A stretch of DNA of 64,000 nt, taken from Chaetomium olivaceum (lineage: Eukaryota; Ascomycota; Sordariomycetes; Sordariales; Chaetomiaceae). Position numbers and translations under genes: made by a program. The notes under the pieces were generated by a model. That model was given only the letters and a program-made list of their open reading frames with translations. It had not been told where the DNA came from and made no database searches. Where the stretch lies: positions 310,001 to 374,000 of the forward strand of contig JAYWVB010000016.1 of the NCBI GenBank assembly GCA_039881045.1, written 5' to 3'. This document shows positions 32,523 through 44,008 of the stretch, one piece after another; positions within the stretch are counted from its first letter, which is position 1; each line of letters begins with the position of its first letter.

Positions 32523-33108
32523 TGTGTTTTGTCTTCCACTTCGAGACCGAGTTTAAGTTTATGAATAACGGAAGGTGCAGATGGTGCTTTTATACATCAA
32601 ACTTTGCTGTGATGGAAGCTGCAGTGTTGCACAACCTGAGTTGGTGATAGCATTTTCGAGCAGCCTGATGAAGGGGCCATTGTCTGTTTTTCTAATAGTC
32701 TCCCTGCTTTCTCCCTTCACCCCCACCCCCCCTCCATGTCTCTCCTACGATCTTTTCTTCCCACCCGTGTCGACGATCGCCCAGCTGTTGAGCAGATCTG
32801 TTCCAGGGGATGCTCCGGGGGTTCTCCGGGAATGCTCCGGGGGAGAGTCCGCGGAGCATTCAATGACCCATTGTATCCGCGGATCTTCCGTCGAAGGTCC
32901 GTCAGGGTCCGCGGATTGCCGACTCATCAACCTCGTCGAGCAATTGTCTCATCCGAATTGGGAGCTGGCGTGAGTTAACAGTGAGGCCAAGCCACTGCAG
33001 TTGTTGTTACAGCCGCTGTGCAACCAACAGAATTGCATGGCATTGAAACTGAGTGCATGTTGGTTGTTTGTTGCAACGCCACCCGACAGCCACTTCTCGT
33101 CTGTTCCA
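32523..33108. other. Promoter-side intergenic region
   Basis: Upstream region of the MFS gene. It carries the palindrome cluster at 32811-32915 and ends at the MITE. No gene is seen. Confidence 0.5.
32811..32915. promoter_or_regulatory. Cluster of TCCGCGGA palindromes and ATGCTCCGGGG repeats
   Basis: Three perfect 8-bp palindromes TCCGCGGA occur at 32848-32855, 32876-32883 and 32908-32915. Just before them ATGCTCCGGGG occurs twice (32811 and 32831), with the inverted GGAGCAT at 32853. Abutting CCG/CGG half-sites are the type bound by Zn2Cys6 factors. The cluster is upstream of the MFS start at 32522. Confidence 0.45.
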
Positions 33109-33648
33109 CTGTGTGCGGCAAACGCCAGGACCGTCTTGGCGCGTTTTTTTTGGCTGGCACATCACTTGTAAATTTTTTGAAGAGCTGGATAGGGGCAAAC
33201 AACTGGCGAAATGGTAAATCCCTATAACAATCGCCCTACCGTATGCGCGCACCGCGCAGTCCTATAATCTAGTAGATCTAGCCCTGTAAAATCCAATTCT
33301 ATTATACGATTAATGGCGCGGATAAGGTGTGTAGAGATATTGATGATTGAACGTTGATTTTGCCAAGGAATCCGAGCAAAATGATCGAAAAGTTCTAAAA
33401 AATAGATAAATCTACTAATATCTTAACGTATACTATCCGCATTGTAAATCGGATAGTATAGTCAGATTCAGCGTAGTTAGGACTACAAAATGATATACGT
33501 ATATAGTACGCGCATATCGTGATACGATTGATATGGCTTGGTTAGTCTTCTCATTGTTGATTTCCCTTTTCCAGCTCTTCAAAATTTAGAAGTGACGTGC
33601 CAGCCAAAAAAGACGCGCCAAGACGGTCCTGGCGTTTGCCGCACACAG
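33109..33648. mobile_element. 540-bp MITE-like element with ~80-bp terminal inverted repeats
   Basis: Left end 33109-33189 and right end 33570-33648 are inverted copies of each other: CTGTGTGCGGCAAACGCCAG inward to the AAGAGCTGGA region, against CCAGCTCTTC outward to GCCGCACACAG. They differ only in a few bases, mainly T-run length and scattered transitions. The ~380-bp interior is AT-rich, has no coding capacity and holds a smaller perfect palindrome (ATACTATCCG, 10-bp loop, CGGATAGTAT near 33430-33460). This is the structure of a non-autonomous DNA transposon. Target-site duplication is unclear: at most CA on both sides. The AT-richness may reflect RIP. Confidence 0.8.
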
Positions 33649-33919
33649 CAGAATATCGGAAATGGCTAAACACCGTCTCAACTTAATTCCAACCGCGACC
33701 GACGACAGTTTGATCATTTTCGATGTCAAGTACATGTACCACGGTTTCTTAGGTACTTTCGAATTTTGGTTCCCGGACATGATGTGAAATCAGAAGAAGT
33801 CTTTATTAACAGAGTCAGGTTGAACTCTCGATTCAAATAAAAACATTGACGCCCTGCGCTTTTATCCCCTCCTCTAACCAAAGTACCAACGAAGAAAAGA
33901 AAAAGGTTAACGATAGTAA

Positions 33920-35933
33920 CTAAGAGTCCACACCCTCCCCCGGCATCACCGCCTTCAACGGCATCAACTCCGCCGCATTCAAAGACCTCTGCAACAACCA
34001 CCCCAGTCGACCCTTGCTCTCAGCAAACGCATGCTGCCAGCGAAACAAATGCATACTCCCCGTCCCAGTCCCCAAAATATCCGCCTCGTCACGGCTAGCC
34101 TTCCACATCGCCGCCGGCGACGCCACACCCCCGCGGACTGCTCCTTCTCCTCGGCCCAGGAATCCATGGCTTTATCCACAAAGGCCACCTCGTCCTTTTC
34201 CTCGCCCGTGAGGGGGAACGAGTAGGCGCAGTGCACAGCAAAGAAAGACAGCGCGATACGGTCGTGGTCTGCCCGCAGAAACTCGTTCACGTGCCCCTCG
34301 TTCTCGGCGCAGCGGCATGGCGATGGTGATGATGATGAGGGGGAGGAGGACCACGACGACGACGGCGCCGCCGTAGGTTTCTCGTCGTTGGTACTGCTGC
34401 TACTGCTGCTGTTGTTGCTGTTGTGGGGGAAGGAGTTGGCCGGCCGATTCCCCGGCTCCGCGGTCAGAGACGCTCGCACAAGGTCCGTGTACTGCTGGTG
34501 CGACCCGCGCAGGCTGTTGCCGGTTACCACCATGTGCGGTGTCGTGGGGTCGCCCTCGGCCATCAGCGCGTCGATAGAGGTCTGCTTAATGCGCCACCGC
34601 AGCGCCAGGCCCAGCGGGCTTTCGAGGTTGTTGCTGTTGCTGCTGTTGTTTACGGCGGATGGTTGGGCGGTTTTTCTTGCTCTTGCGGCTGCTTGGGAGC
34701 ATGCACTTGAAGAGGGACTTGACCCGTCCCAGGAAGCCGCTCGGACGCGGTTTGGGGTGGGGGCCACAGTGGCCTCGAAGACATTGAGGTGATACCCTGT
34801 CACAGCGTTAGTCTCACTGTCTCCTGACTTTGGATTGACGAATAAAACGTACCCTCGGTGCAGAAATGCTTGTCCACAAGAATTATAGGGGTGGACTGTC
34901 GTAGGAGGAATTCACGCTGGAGAAGATAGCCCGGGAAACAGGCGGCAGCTGTGAGTCCCAGTTTTGACTTTTGTGTTGTGCTGGAAATCAATCTATGTGC
35001 AAATGTGAGCAGCCTGCCCTGGACTAGGAGTTGGAAACGTGGGATTGTTACTGACCTGGACATGTCGCACCCAAGATCGGAACGCTTTGCGAGGGACTGC
35101 AGCCAGGCACAGCTGAGCTCCGAGAGCCAGACCTGCAGGTCGCGGAACTCGTTTTCAAGACGCCTCATGCCCGACCGCTTGACGCTCGCAACCCCGCTGT
35201 CCCAGCTGTTCTCCATAAGCTCCCGGGTGAAGCTGTCAGCCACCTGCGGCTGGAGGCTGCCGTTCGGGGACCCGTTGTAGAAGCTGAACGCCTTGTACTT
35301 GGAAAGTACGTAGGCGTAGACGACAAAGCGGGAGAGAATAACAGAGTTGAGAATTTGCCAACTTGTTCGGTCTTGGTCTGTGCTGTTGTCGATTTGGAGG
35401 GTTGTGCTTGACGATGTTGAGGTCAATGGGTCGAAGGTCTCTGTTTTGGTCGCGAAACTGAAGATCTGTTCTGGCTCGGACCATCCAAGCCCAACAAGGA
35501 CTTTCCGAGGCGTCTCCTGCTTCTGGTTGAATCCCAGAACACTGGGCTTGACCTTGTCCTTGGTGAGCTTGACGCAGGCAGCACGAGATTGGGTAATGAC
35601 CGCCTCGAGTCGTGCGATGGTCTCGTCGAGCCAGGTTTCTACCGCCTGCCATGCGCCGGGGCTGCTTTGAAAGAGGCAGCGGTAAGTTGTGAAAAGGTCG
35701 TTGACCATGCCTGCCCTCAGGTGGCAACCGGTCTCGCCGACATGGGCATCGAAGGCCATGAAACCGAGGGTGTCAGGTCCATTGCTGTGACCCGTCACCA
35801 GACTACGGAAGAGAATCAAGGCATCGATAGAGTCTGTGGCACTGCGGACAATGTCGGCTAGCAAAGCGGGATAGTCGTCTTTCCTCTTCGCCTTGTCAGC
35901 GCTCGCGCTCGCGGGAAACAAGAAATGAGCCAT
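33920..35933 (-). CDS. Uncharacterised conserved fungal protein, one apparent frameshift
   Basis: Three exons (35056-35933, 34853-34992, 33920-34796) with introns of 63 and 56 bp; about 631 residues, starting MAHFLFPASASADKAKRKDD. The N-terminal ~290 residues are globular and helical (LLADIVRSATDSIDALILFRS, HLRAGMVNDLFTTYRCLF, WLDETIARLEAVITQSRAAC). The centre reads TTQKSKLGLTAAACFPGYLL, then TPIILVDKHFCTEGYHLNVF. The C-terminal part has a Ser/Asn/Pro low-complexity insert before RADHDRIALSFFAVHCAYSF. The frame breaks at the CCCCC at 34128-34132: after WAEEKEQSAG the sense continues in the next frame (VASPAAMWKASRDEADILG ... GRLGWLLQRSLNAAELMPLK) to a stop at 33920-33922. I do not recognise a function. 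Confidence 0.75.
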
Positions 35934-38232
35934 GGAAACCAAAGTCAGGGGCGGATGTTTGCCTGGAAATAGGGGATAGGAACTGGCGTTTGCCGGTGAA
36001 GATGGGAGGCTGTGAAACTACAAAGCAAACAACTGGCTTGGGAACACTTCACTGGGGACTCTAAGCAAACACGCAGTTAAGGAGCGCAACTGGGGCAGAT
36101 ATCTCAAATTCCTCAACTCCCTTCAACCACAAACCCGAACATGGTTTGTCTGACTTCAGCTAGCCCTGAAGTTAACCCAACGCTGAATAGGCGGCCAGAT
36201 CGACGACGTGGGAACAGGACCGGCCTGGAGCGTCCACGGTACGTTACCCAAGCATGGACATGCTCGACCATTACCTTCTCAACCTGGTTAGACAAGGCAC
36301 ATGCAAAGTGCTGCTCATGATTATGCCTTCCTGTTGCTACGTACAAGACCACATCACTAGATGAAAAATAGCCGTACCCCTTGTTTTCGGCGGTGGGGTG
36401 CGGTGAGATGACTGTGGGACTTCGGGAGAATCGCCGGGACCAGAAACCTCATGACTTTGCGCCGGTGATGACGATGATTACGGCGAACGACTCAAGGTCA
36501 GGCGTCGCTAGTGGGGGTAAGGAGGCTTGCATCCAACCATCTGAGTCAAACGGCCATCAATGGGGGACGACATTCGAGTATCTAAGACATGGTCCCGGCC
36601 GGTAGGGCGGTGACATGGCAACCTAACCCGAGGCCTGGTCGTGTGCTTTGGCACCACTACGCGGTTAGGGGAAAGAGAGCTGCTTGGACACGGGCCGCGC
36701 CGGTGGATCATCCTTTTAGCGGTTAGGGCGCCTTTTCCGACGAACCTCAGCCGTGGGCGATCTCAACTGCAACATCCCATCCGCCGGTGGGTATCTCAAT
36801 GTCGTACCCGCCTTACCGAGAAACGCAAGGTGTAAGTGGACGGACCCCTATGACGAAAACTCCAAGAACGGCCACGCCGTCAGGATCCCGAGAGCACCAT
36901 TGGCCTGAGCTAGGCTGGGATGATGGCGACGGCGAGACCGATTAGCTTCAAGTGATGAGAGAACCATCGTACCATGTCTTGAAAACCTAATCCTTCCCTT
37001 GTTGATCGTCGTTGCCAGTGGAAGCTCCATCTCTCCAGGTATCCAATTTAACGCCTTCAGCTGAACATGGGGAAACTGATGAGCACATATTTTACTCGAT
37101 GTTAACAGCTACGTGTTCGTCAAGACAGCAAAGTAATTCCGCGAAAGCCTACCGATGTAAGGTTTGGGATCAAGTCCGCAACACCGTGCCGACATCTAGT
37201 GTAAGCGGCCATGCCCCCACCGAAGCTCAGGATTCTGACCGCCGGGGTGGTGGCCGACTAGATACACCCCCATATAGTTAGCTCGCAGAGTGATGTCGTT
37301 AGGGCTAACTAACCACGTTGTTACCAACCCACGCAGGCCGTAATCGACGTGATCCACTCCTCAGCTACGGGCTATCCAATGGACAAGACCGGAATGGCAA
37401 AGTGATGTCCCTTTTGGGGTTGCCCAGATTCCCACCCTGGCCGAGAAAACCCGTCCTAGCCATTTGAGAGGCTGAAAGACGGGTCTGCCGATCTTGATGG
37501 GCGATCATCCTAGGGCTAGCACCAGTGAGGAACTCAACACCATGGTGATGTGTCAATCAGTGCACCAGCAGTAAGTATTACGGAATAAGGATGGCCAGGG
37601 CATCGGATGCAGAGATTTCTTGCCGCGTCTCTTATCTCTGATCTCGTCTCTCGAGGGAATGGCGGTCGATAGTCAGTCATCACTAGGGGCGGGGTGTGTG
37701 CAGCGGCCTGTCTGTGTGTGCGTGACGTGATGGGAAAAGTCGGGGTCCAGAGATCGTTCGTCTTGTTCGTCGGCTTGCTAGGGTAGGGAAAAGACTGTTG
37801 ATTAGGGTGTTCGGGTACGTTCGTCATTGTTTTTCTTTTGTGGAGTGCCCAGAACGGCCTGGCACACATGGGTTGGAACCCTTAGCCCCGGCCTTGGGGG
37901 CGGGAGATGTCCCAGCGTCAGCCAGCCAAAAGCAAGGGCTGCATACAGGGCATCCATCCAGTCAACATCCAAGCAATTACTTCAGTTGACTCCCTATCTA
38001 AGCAGACCTAAAGGAGTGGGACCTGCAGTGTGAACAATCAACATTCCATCCCGGTTTTGGTCACTGGTTGCTCTCTGCTGCCGGTCACTCACATGCAGCA
38101 GCACTTATTATATCTGGTCGACACCTCTGGATCAAGGACATCTTCTTGACCCCACCACTTCATTGATCTTTAGGGCCATTGATCTCAGTTCATACCTACC
38201 TAGATCCCCCTGAAAGATTTGAGATTCAAACC
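35934..38232. other. Long intergenic region without recognisable genes
   Basis: 2.3 kb between divergent genes. Both strands are broken into short frames with no family signature. Nothing repeat-like was noticed by eye. The last ~150 bp are the promoter/leader of the P450 gene. Confidence 0.45.
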
Positions 38233-40160
38233 ATGCCAGTGGTTCAGAACGACCCTTCGGGGCTTATACCCCTTATTCAGGCTCTACCAGCGCAGTATTT
38301 CGTCGTCCTTGGACTATTCACGTCTCTCGTGGTGGTTTTCAATTGGGTACGATATTTACTTACATCCTTTCTGCCACGGTCGGGGGAAATCAGTGACTGA
38401 CAACGTCTCAAACAGACCGCAATCGAGCGCAGATTAAAAAAGTTTTGGTTAAGGCGCCAAGGATATTTCCAAGACAATGAGGGGAGACCAATTCCCGAAA
38501 TGAAGGGCGAGACACGGTTCTCCCGCTTCAGCCACGGGTGAGTTTTGCTTTTTTGCATCTTGCGACTAAGACCCCGAAGACTGACCATCTCGAACAGTTA
38601 TGAGTTATCGTTACAAGGTGCAAAGACGGCCGAACGCAGGCCTTACATGATCTGGAATGGGACTCGCCCGGAGGTCGTCTTGACCCAAGCCGAACACGTC
38701 AGGGAGTTCTACAGCAAACGGTCACAAGGTACGCAGCTCCCAAGTCAAATCCCCCGAGAAAACACGCCGAGTGTCAAACTGACCACTTCGCAGAGCATTT
38801 CAAGCCCGAGAATGCCAGTATGGGCCACTACTTTGGTCGAGTCATGGGCGCTTGCGCCGGTGTTCAGAACGGTGCCGTCTGGAAGAACATCCGCAAAGTG
38901 TTCGACCCATACTTCAGCTATAAGTCCGCCCAGGGCTTCTCCGACATCTATGCTGCCGAGTTCAAGAAATGGATGGACGACCTGTCGGCAGGCCACACCT
39001 CTGAGTTTGTGGCCGAGGCGACAACCATCTGCACCGTTCTCCCTTTCAAGCTGATCGCCTTGGCGTGTTATGGACCGGCCTTGACGGACAAGGTGCGCAT
39101 GATATCTTCACTGGTCTTTGGTTAGTGGGTTCAGCTGACACTGTTTAAAAATAGATTTTTGCGGATCTGCTTGCCCTCAACTCCGTCCACGAGAGGGTGT
39201 TGTTGACAACCTGGTTCGGACGCAAGGAGCGCAACGGGCTGTACAACGCGCTGCCCACCGCTTCCAAGAAGGACATGGATACCTTTGAGGCCGACTGGAA
39301 GAAATTCAACTTCTTCATGATGCGTGAATCCGAAGAGGTCAGTTCCATTCCGCGAGCACAATACCATCTAGAGAACCAAACAGTAAGCTAACGCCAACAC
39401 AGAGACAACTCCCATGCCCCATCCGTGAGATGTACAAGGACGTCCTCGCCGACACCATCACCGAAGTGAACTGGCTCCAAACCATCGACGAGATTCTCTT
39501 CACCAACCTCGACGTGACCTCCGCCATCCTCGCCTTCCTCCTCATCAACCTCGGCATCAACCAGCCCGTGCAAACCGAGCTCCGCGAGGAAATTACCAAA
39601 AGCCTCGCCATCCCCATGGCCGCCACAGGGATCGACTCGAGCCCCATTGAAGAATACATCCGCAAGACCGACACCCTCCTCGAATACACCTGCATCGAGT
39701 CCGGCCGTCTCTGTCCGGCCGTATGGTTCACCCTGCCCGAGTATGTCTCGGCCGACCTCGACATCGGCGGCTACCGCGTCAAGGCGGGAACCAGCTGCAT
39801 CATCGACTGGGCGCGTTTGAACACAGAGAGCCCGCTGTGGAACCCAGACAACTCCAAGCGGGCGGAGGCAGGCGAGCCTGAGGTCAACGGCCAGATGTTT
39901 TATCCGCAGCGCTTTCAGTCCATGTCGCCGACTACCTACCGATGGAGCATGTTGCGGTTTGGGCTGGGCGGGCGCCAGTGTATTGGGAAGAACTTCGCCT
40001 CGCGCATTATGAAGCAGTTTCTGGTAGAGGTCTTGACCCGGTATAAGGTTGAGTTGGACGGGGAGAGGCGCTCAAGGCGTGGGGGACTATTAATGTTGAG
40101 CTGAGAGATGATCGGTTTACCGTCATGCCGAAGCAGAATGTGCGGTTTGTGAAGATCTGA
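38233..40160 (+). CDS. Cytochrome P450 monooxygenase, one apparent frameshift near the C-terminus
   Basis: Six exons: 38233-38346, 38416-38537, 38598-38728, 38794-39092, 39155-39337, 39403-40160; about 535 residues. N-terminal membrane anchor YFVVLGLFTSLVVVFNW. I-helix region EILFTNLDVTSAILAFLLIN, with Asn-Leu-Asp-Val-Thr in place of the common AGxDT. K-helix ExxR is ESGR in YTCIESGRLCPAVWF. The heme loop is FGLGGRQCIG with the Cys ligand. The TNLDVT I-helix and the GYRVKAGTSCIIDWARLN segment are typical of P450s from secondary-metabolite clusters. After YKVELDG the frame is lost at the GGGG of 40060-40063. One more G restores EALKAWGTINVELRDDRF and the true end at 40158-40160. Next to a Zn2Cys6 regulator. 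Confidence 0.88.
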
Positions 40161-40942
40161 GTAGGGGGTGGTGGTGTGGGAGTGTACGGGGTATTTGGGG
40201 TTTTGTAGCGGAGGGTTTCCTTTGCCATTCTTATTTCAGTGTAGTCATGCCTCAAAATTATCTCGGCGGCGGCATTTTCCTACTCTGTGTTCCTGTTGGT
40301 TTTGTGTCGGTGGGAAGGAGTGGGAGGGTTCACGGGAGTTGGTCAACTCCAAACAATACATGGGCAAGATGGGACCCGGAAAATAACGTTGAGATAGAAG
40401 AACCGTGAACGTCTGCGCACGTCGTTAATTGAGCCTGTCTTCCGACCTGTTGTTATAAGGACCTCATTGAAAATGACACTCAGTTTCCATGGAATTTGAC
40501 CATTTTTCGGTGATGATGACCTGTGTGTGACTTTGTGTGATTGTTAGGACGTTTAGCTTTCGTTGGATGCCGTTGGATGGGATGGCAGTCCGCGGGTTAT
40601 CCTTCGCTTGTTGTGAGTGGTTGTCTGACTTGGAGTGACGTGCAGGGACGATCTGTGTGTTTCTGAAGAAGCAACAATCAAGCCACCACGAGGCATGTCC
40701 AACAGTCATTCCAAGCCCTGGACACCAGCTGGGCTGAGTCAAGAGGAATGGGAGCCCAACTTGGAAGTGATTGGCCGGATGGTCCGTGGATTATCCACGC
40801 CAAATGGCGCCACACGACGCGGTGTGTTCAACCAACGCGTTGCGTTAAAACAGAGTTACAGACAACCAGACATCCCCCCAGCCTCCATGGATGCTCCGCG
40901 GTTTGGCCCTAGTCAGTCAGCACAACCACAGGATTACCCACA
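40161..40942. promoter_or_regulatory. Intergenic region upstream of the Zn2Cys6 gene
   Basis: 3' region of the P450 gene and promoter of the regulator. A CCCACAATGAA context surrounds the start at 40943. No further feature is seen. Confidence 0.4.
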
Positions 40943-43603
40943 ATGAAACGGAGAGCAGTTGATCCGGCCGAGGAATCCGTGTCGCCTGTGTCACGGCATG
41001 CCCCGTATGGGCGCCGGCAGCCACAGACGTCGTGTGACTCGTGCCGTAAGCGGAAGCTCAAGTGCGATCGCGGGCAGCCATGCTCGAGCTGTGTGACACG
41101 GGGGTTGCCCTGCCATGGGCAGCCGAGTGCCAAAAGGTTGGCAATGGACCAGAGGTTGGTGAACTTTCATTCACATATGCATATGCCATATGTGTTGTGG
41201 TGTTTGCGTACAAGGGCTAATTATGTTAAGTCCGGACCTATCGTCAAATGACAGCATTCTCCGGAGGCTTCGCGCCCTCGAGGAAGCGGTCTTTGAGAAT
41301 CACAAGGATAGGCAAACACACCAGGAGCACAGCTCGCAATCCGGTAGTGTCCCCAATACGCCACCACCATCCGGAACGGAGACGGATGATCACCAGCCAA
41401 TCCACCAGCCAGTCCACCAGCCAGCCCGGGCAGTAACAGCAATGCCGCTTCGTTGTTTGGGCAGTCTCAAGTTTGGAATCTTATCTCCTCCGTCCAACAA
41501 CCCGATGGCCTTTGCCGGGTGCCCACCCGTGGAACCGGGCTCGGTGTGGATGATGCCCCAGGAGGAGGCAATGGCACTGTTGCAAGACTACCTCGATCAC
41601 ATGTACCCCCTTCTCCCATTGATTCACGGCCCGACAAGCCGGGACCTCATTAGGAAGTTCTACGATGGGCTCTCGCGTGGAGAGCCAGTCGGACCGCAGG
41701 TCGCGGCTCTCATACTAGCAATGAGTGCCATTAGCGCCTATTTTTGGCAGCCCGACACTGAGCACCACGCCTGTTTCCCATCTTCTAAAGAAGCCTCCGA
41801 GTCATCACGTGTCTGGCGGGACTGGGCGGCCGATATCTTGGCCAACACCCCCAAGGGGCCAGGGAGCTGCACGCTGGAAGGGGTACAGGCTTGGACGCTT
41901 CTCTCCTTTATGGTCCTGAACGTCGAGGGTTGTTCCTACCGCTTCAGATACCTGCATCACTGCACAATCGCCGCCGCCCGCGAGCTGCTGATCCATGTTG
42001 TCGACAGCCCGCGGGCGGATCCCAACCAAGACCGTGTCACTCGCGAACTCAAACGAAGGATATGGTGGTATATTGCTGCAACAGATTGGTACGCACCTCG
42101 CTCAAACTCAACCCCTAAAACACACTGACTGACCAGTCCAGGTTTCTCGGTTTCATGGGTGGGCCTAACGAAGGCACATACTCCATTCAGGCAAGCCACA
42201 TGATGGTCAAGTACCCGAGAAACATAAACGACAACGACATGGCGACCTTCGACGACTCGACCAACGCGCCTGTCAACATGTCAACTCAGATGTCGTACTT
42301 CCTCCAGAGGATCCGCGTCGGGGAGATCGTCCGAGAAGTGCTAGACACCAGCCACCCAGGAGGGCCCGACGTCGACATCACCGATTACAACAAGGTCTGC
42401 CAACTCGACCACCTATTCGAACAAGCCTTTTTGGACCTGCCACCCTTCTTCCAAAGCCAACACCCGCTCCCGCCCATAAAGATCGACACGGTCCAGCTGC
42501 AGTGCGTCATGCTCCAGCTCGGCCTCCTAGCGCGCCGTGCCCGCCTGCACCGGCCCTTCCTCCTGCAGCAGTGCCCCTATGAGCCGCGCCACCAGCGGTC
42601 CCGTGAGCTCTGCCTCAAGTCCACGCGTGCTGTAGTCAGCCTCTCCATCAGTATCCTGCAGTACTCCCTCACCATGGAACAGGCCGGGGCCGACGCCGCT
42701 CCCGCCGCCGAGCAGATCCGTCCCAACAGCAAGAAGGGCTTCTCCACCCACCGCCTCGGCATCGTCATCAACCACCTCTCGACCGCCTGCACTGTGCTCG
42801 CCCTGCACGCCGGCGCCAACCCCGGCCCCTCCGGCACCGGCAACACCAACACCAACAACAGCGGTAATAACGCCACGGCCAACGACACCAACCCCACAAC
42901 AGGCACCGCACCAACCACCCGCGGGCAAAACCCCACCGCAAACCCATCAACATCCTCCTCGACCACCAACGGAAACGGCGAGCCGTTCGACGAACGCGCA
43001 GCCATATCAGACGAGCTATCCCAAGCTTGCCGCGTGCTAGGCGCGCTCGGCGCCGAATCTCCCGTCGCAGCCGACCTTCTGCGGAACCTGATTGGGTTGC
43101 TGAAACGGTATCGCGTTCAGGGGGCGGGCGCTGATGGGGAGGAGGGACAGGGTGGTGGACAGGGTGGTGGACAGGGACAGCAGGCGCAGCAGCAACACCA
43201 ACAGCAGCAGCAGCAGCAGCAGCAGAGACATCAGGGGCAATTAGGGGGACAAGGACAAGATTTTGGGATGGAAAGGCAGCTGGGGGGGTTAGTAGGCCAG
43301 CCGCCACCAGCGCAGCAGCATCAGCAGCAGCAGCAGGGGGTTGGTGGTGATATGGGTGGCGGGGCTGAGGAGCTGCACTGGCGGGCGACACCGGGCCAGA
43401 TGGGCGAGGTGCCGACGGCGAGGTTCGTTGCGGATGCGGATTTGGTGCCGTCCATGGTTGTCGCGGATGATGCGGAGGGGGTAATGGTTGGGGATGCGGG
43501 ACCGTTGAGCCTGGATGGGCTATGGGACGGGTTTGTGATGGGGTCGAGCGAGGATTATAATCAGCTGTTTACGGATTTGGACTATTATTGCGGGATTGCA
43601 TAA
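40943..43603 (+). CDS. Zn2Cys6 transcription factor with fungal_trans-type middle homology region
   Basis: Three exons: 40943-41154, 41231-42088, 42142-43603; 843 residues. The binuclear zinc cluster is at residues ~31-58 (SCDSCRKRKLKCDRGQPC, then SSCVTRGLPC; CX2CX6CX5CX2CX6C). A short coiled coil follows the linker (SILRRLRALEEAVFENH). The middle homology region begins with MALLQDYLDHMYPLLPLIHG and continues through QAWTLLSFMVLNVEGCSYRF, AARELLIHVVD and the RELKRRIWWYIAATDW signature. The C-terminal half has Thr/Asn-, Gly/Gln- and poly-Gln (CAG, 43196-43226) low-complexity stretches and an acidic end (SSEDYNQLFTDLDYY) that could be an activation domain. Neighbouring P450 and permease genes are the natural candidate targets. 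Confidence 0.93.
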
Positions 43604-44008
43604 CTGGGTATCTGGCTTTGGGTGGGTGGCGCAAGGGAATCCGAATCTGGCGGGGGAAATGGAACAACTCAACTCTAGGTGTTGATGGGAGGTGGGAGGG
43701 CAGGCTACACGATACCAGTTGGCTTTTGGGCGACGTAATGGCTCCCTGGTTGGGGGCGCAACTTCTCGGGCTGGAGTTTGGGGCTCTGGTTGGACACAGT
43801 CTCTTCTCTTTTACCTTGCACATGGGTTGGAACAAACCCAGATCCCTACGTGATCCGTGTCTTCACGGACTCTATCAAACGAACTTCGCGAATGCTAGGC
43901 TTAGGCAAGAGCAGCGTTACGAGGATAATACTCAGTGTGTTTTATACCTACGCCCCATGTGTGTACATGTGCATCTCGATGTCATTAATTCCTCCCATAT
44001 CTATGTGA
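43604..44008. other. Convergent intergenic region
   Basis: 3' regions of the regulator (+) and permease (-) genes. Nothing else is recognised. Confidence 0.5.
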
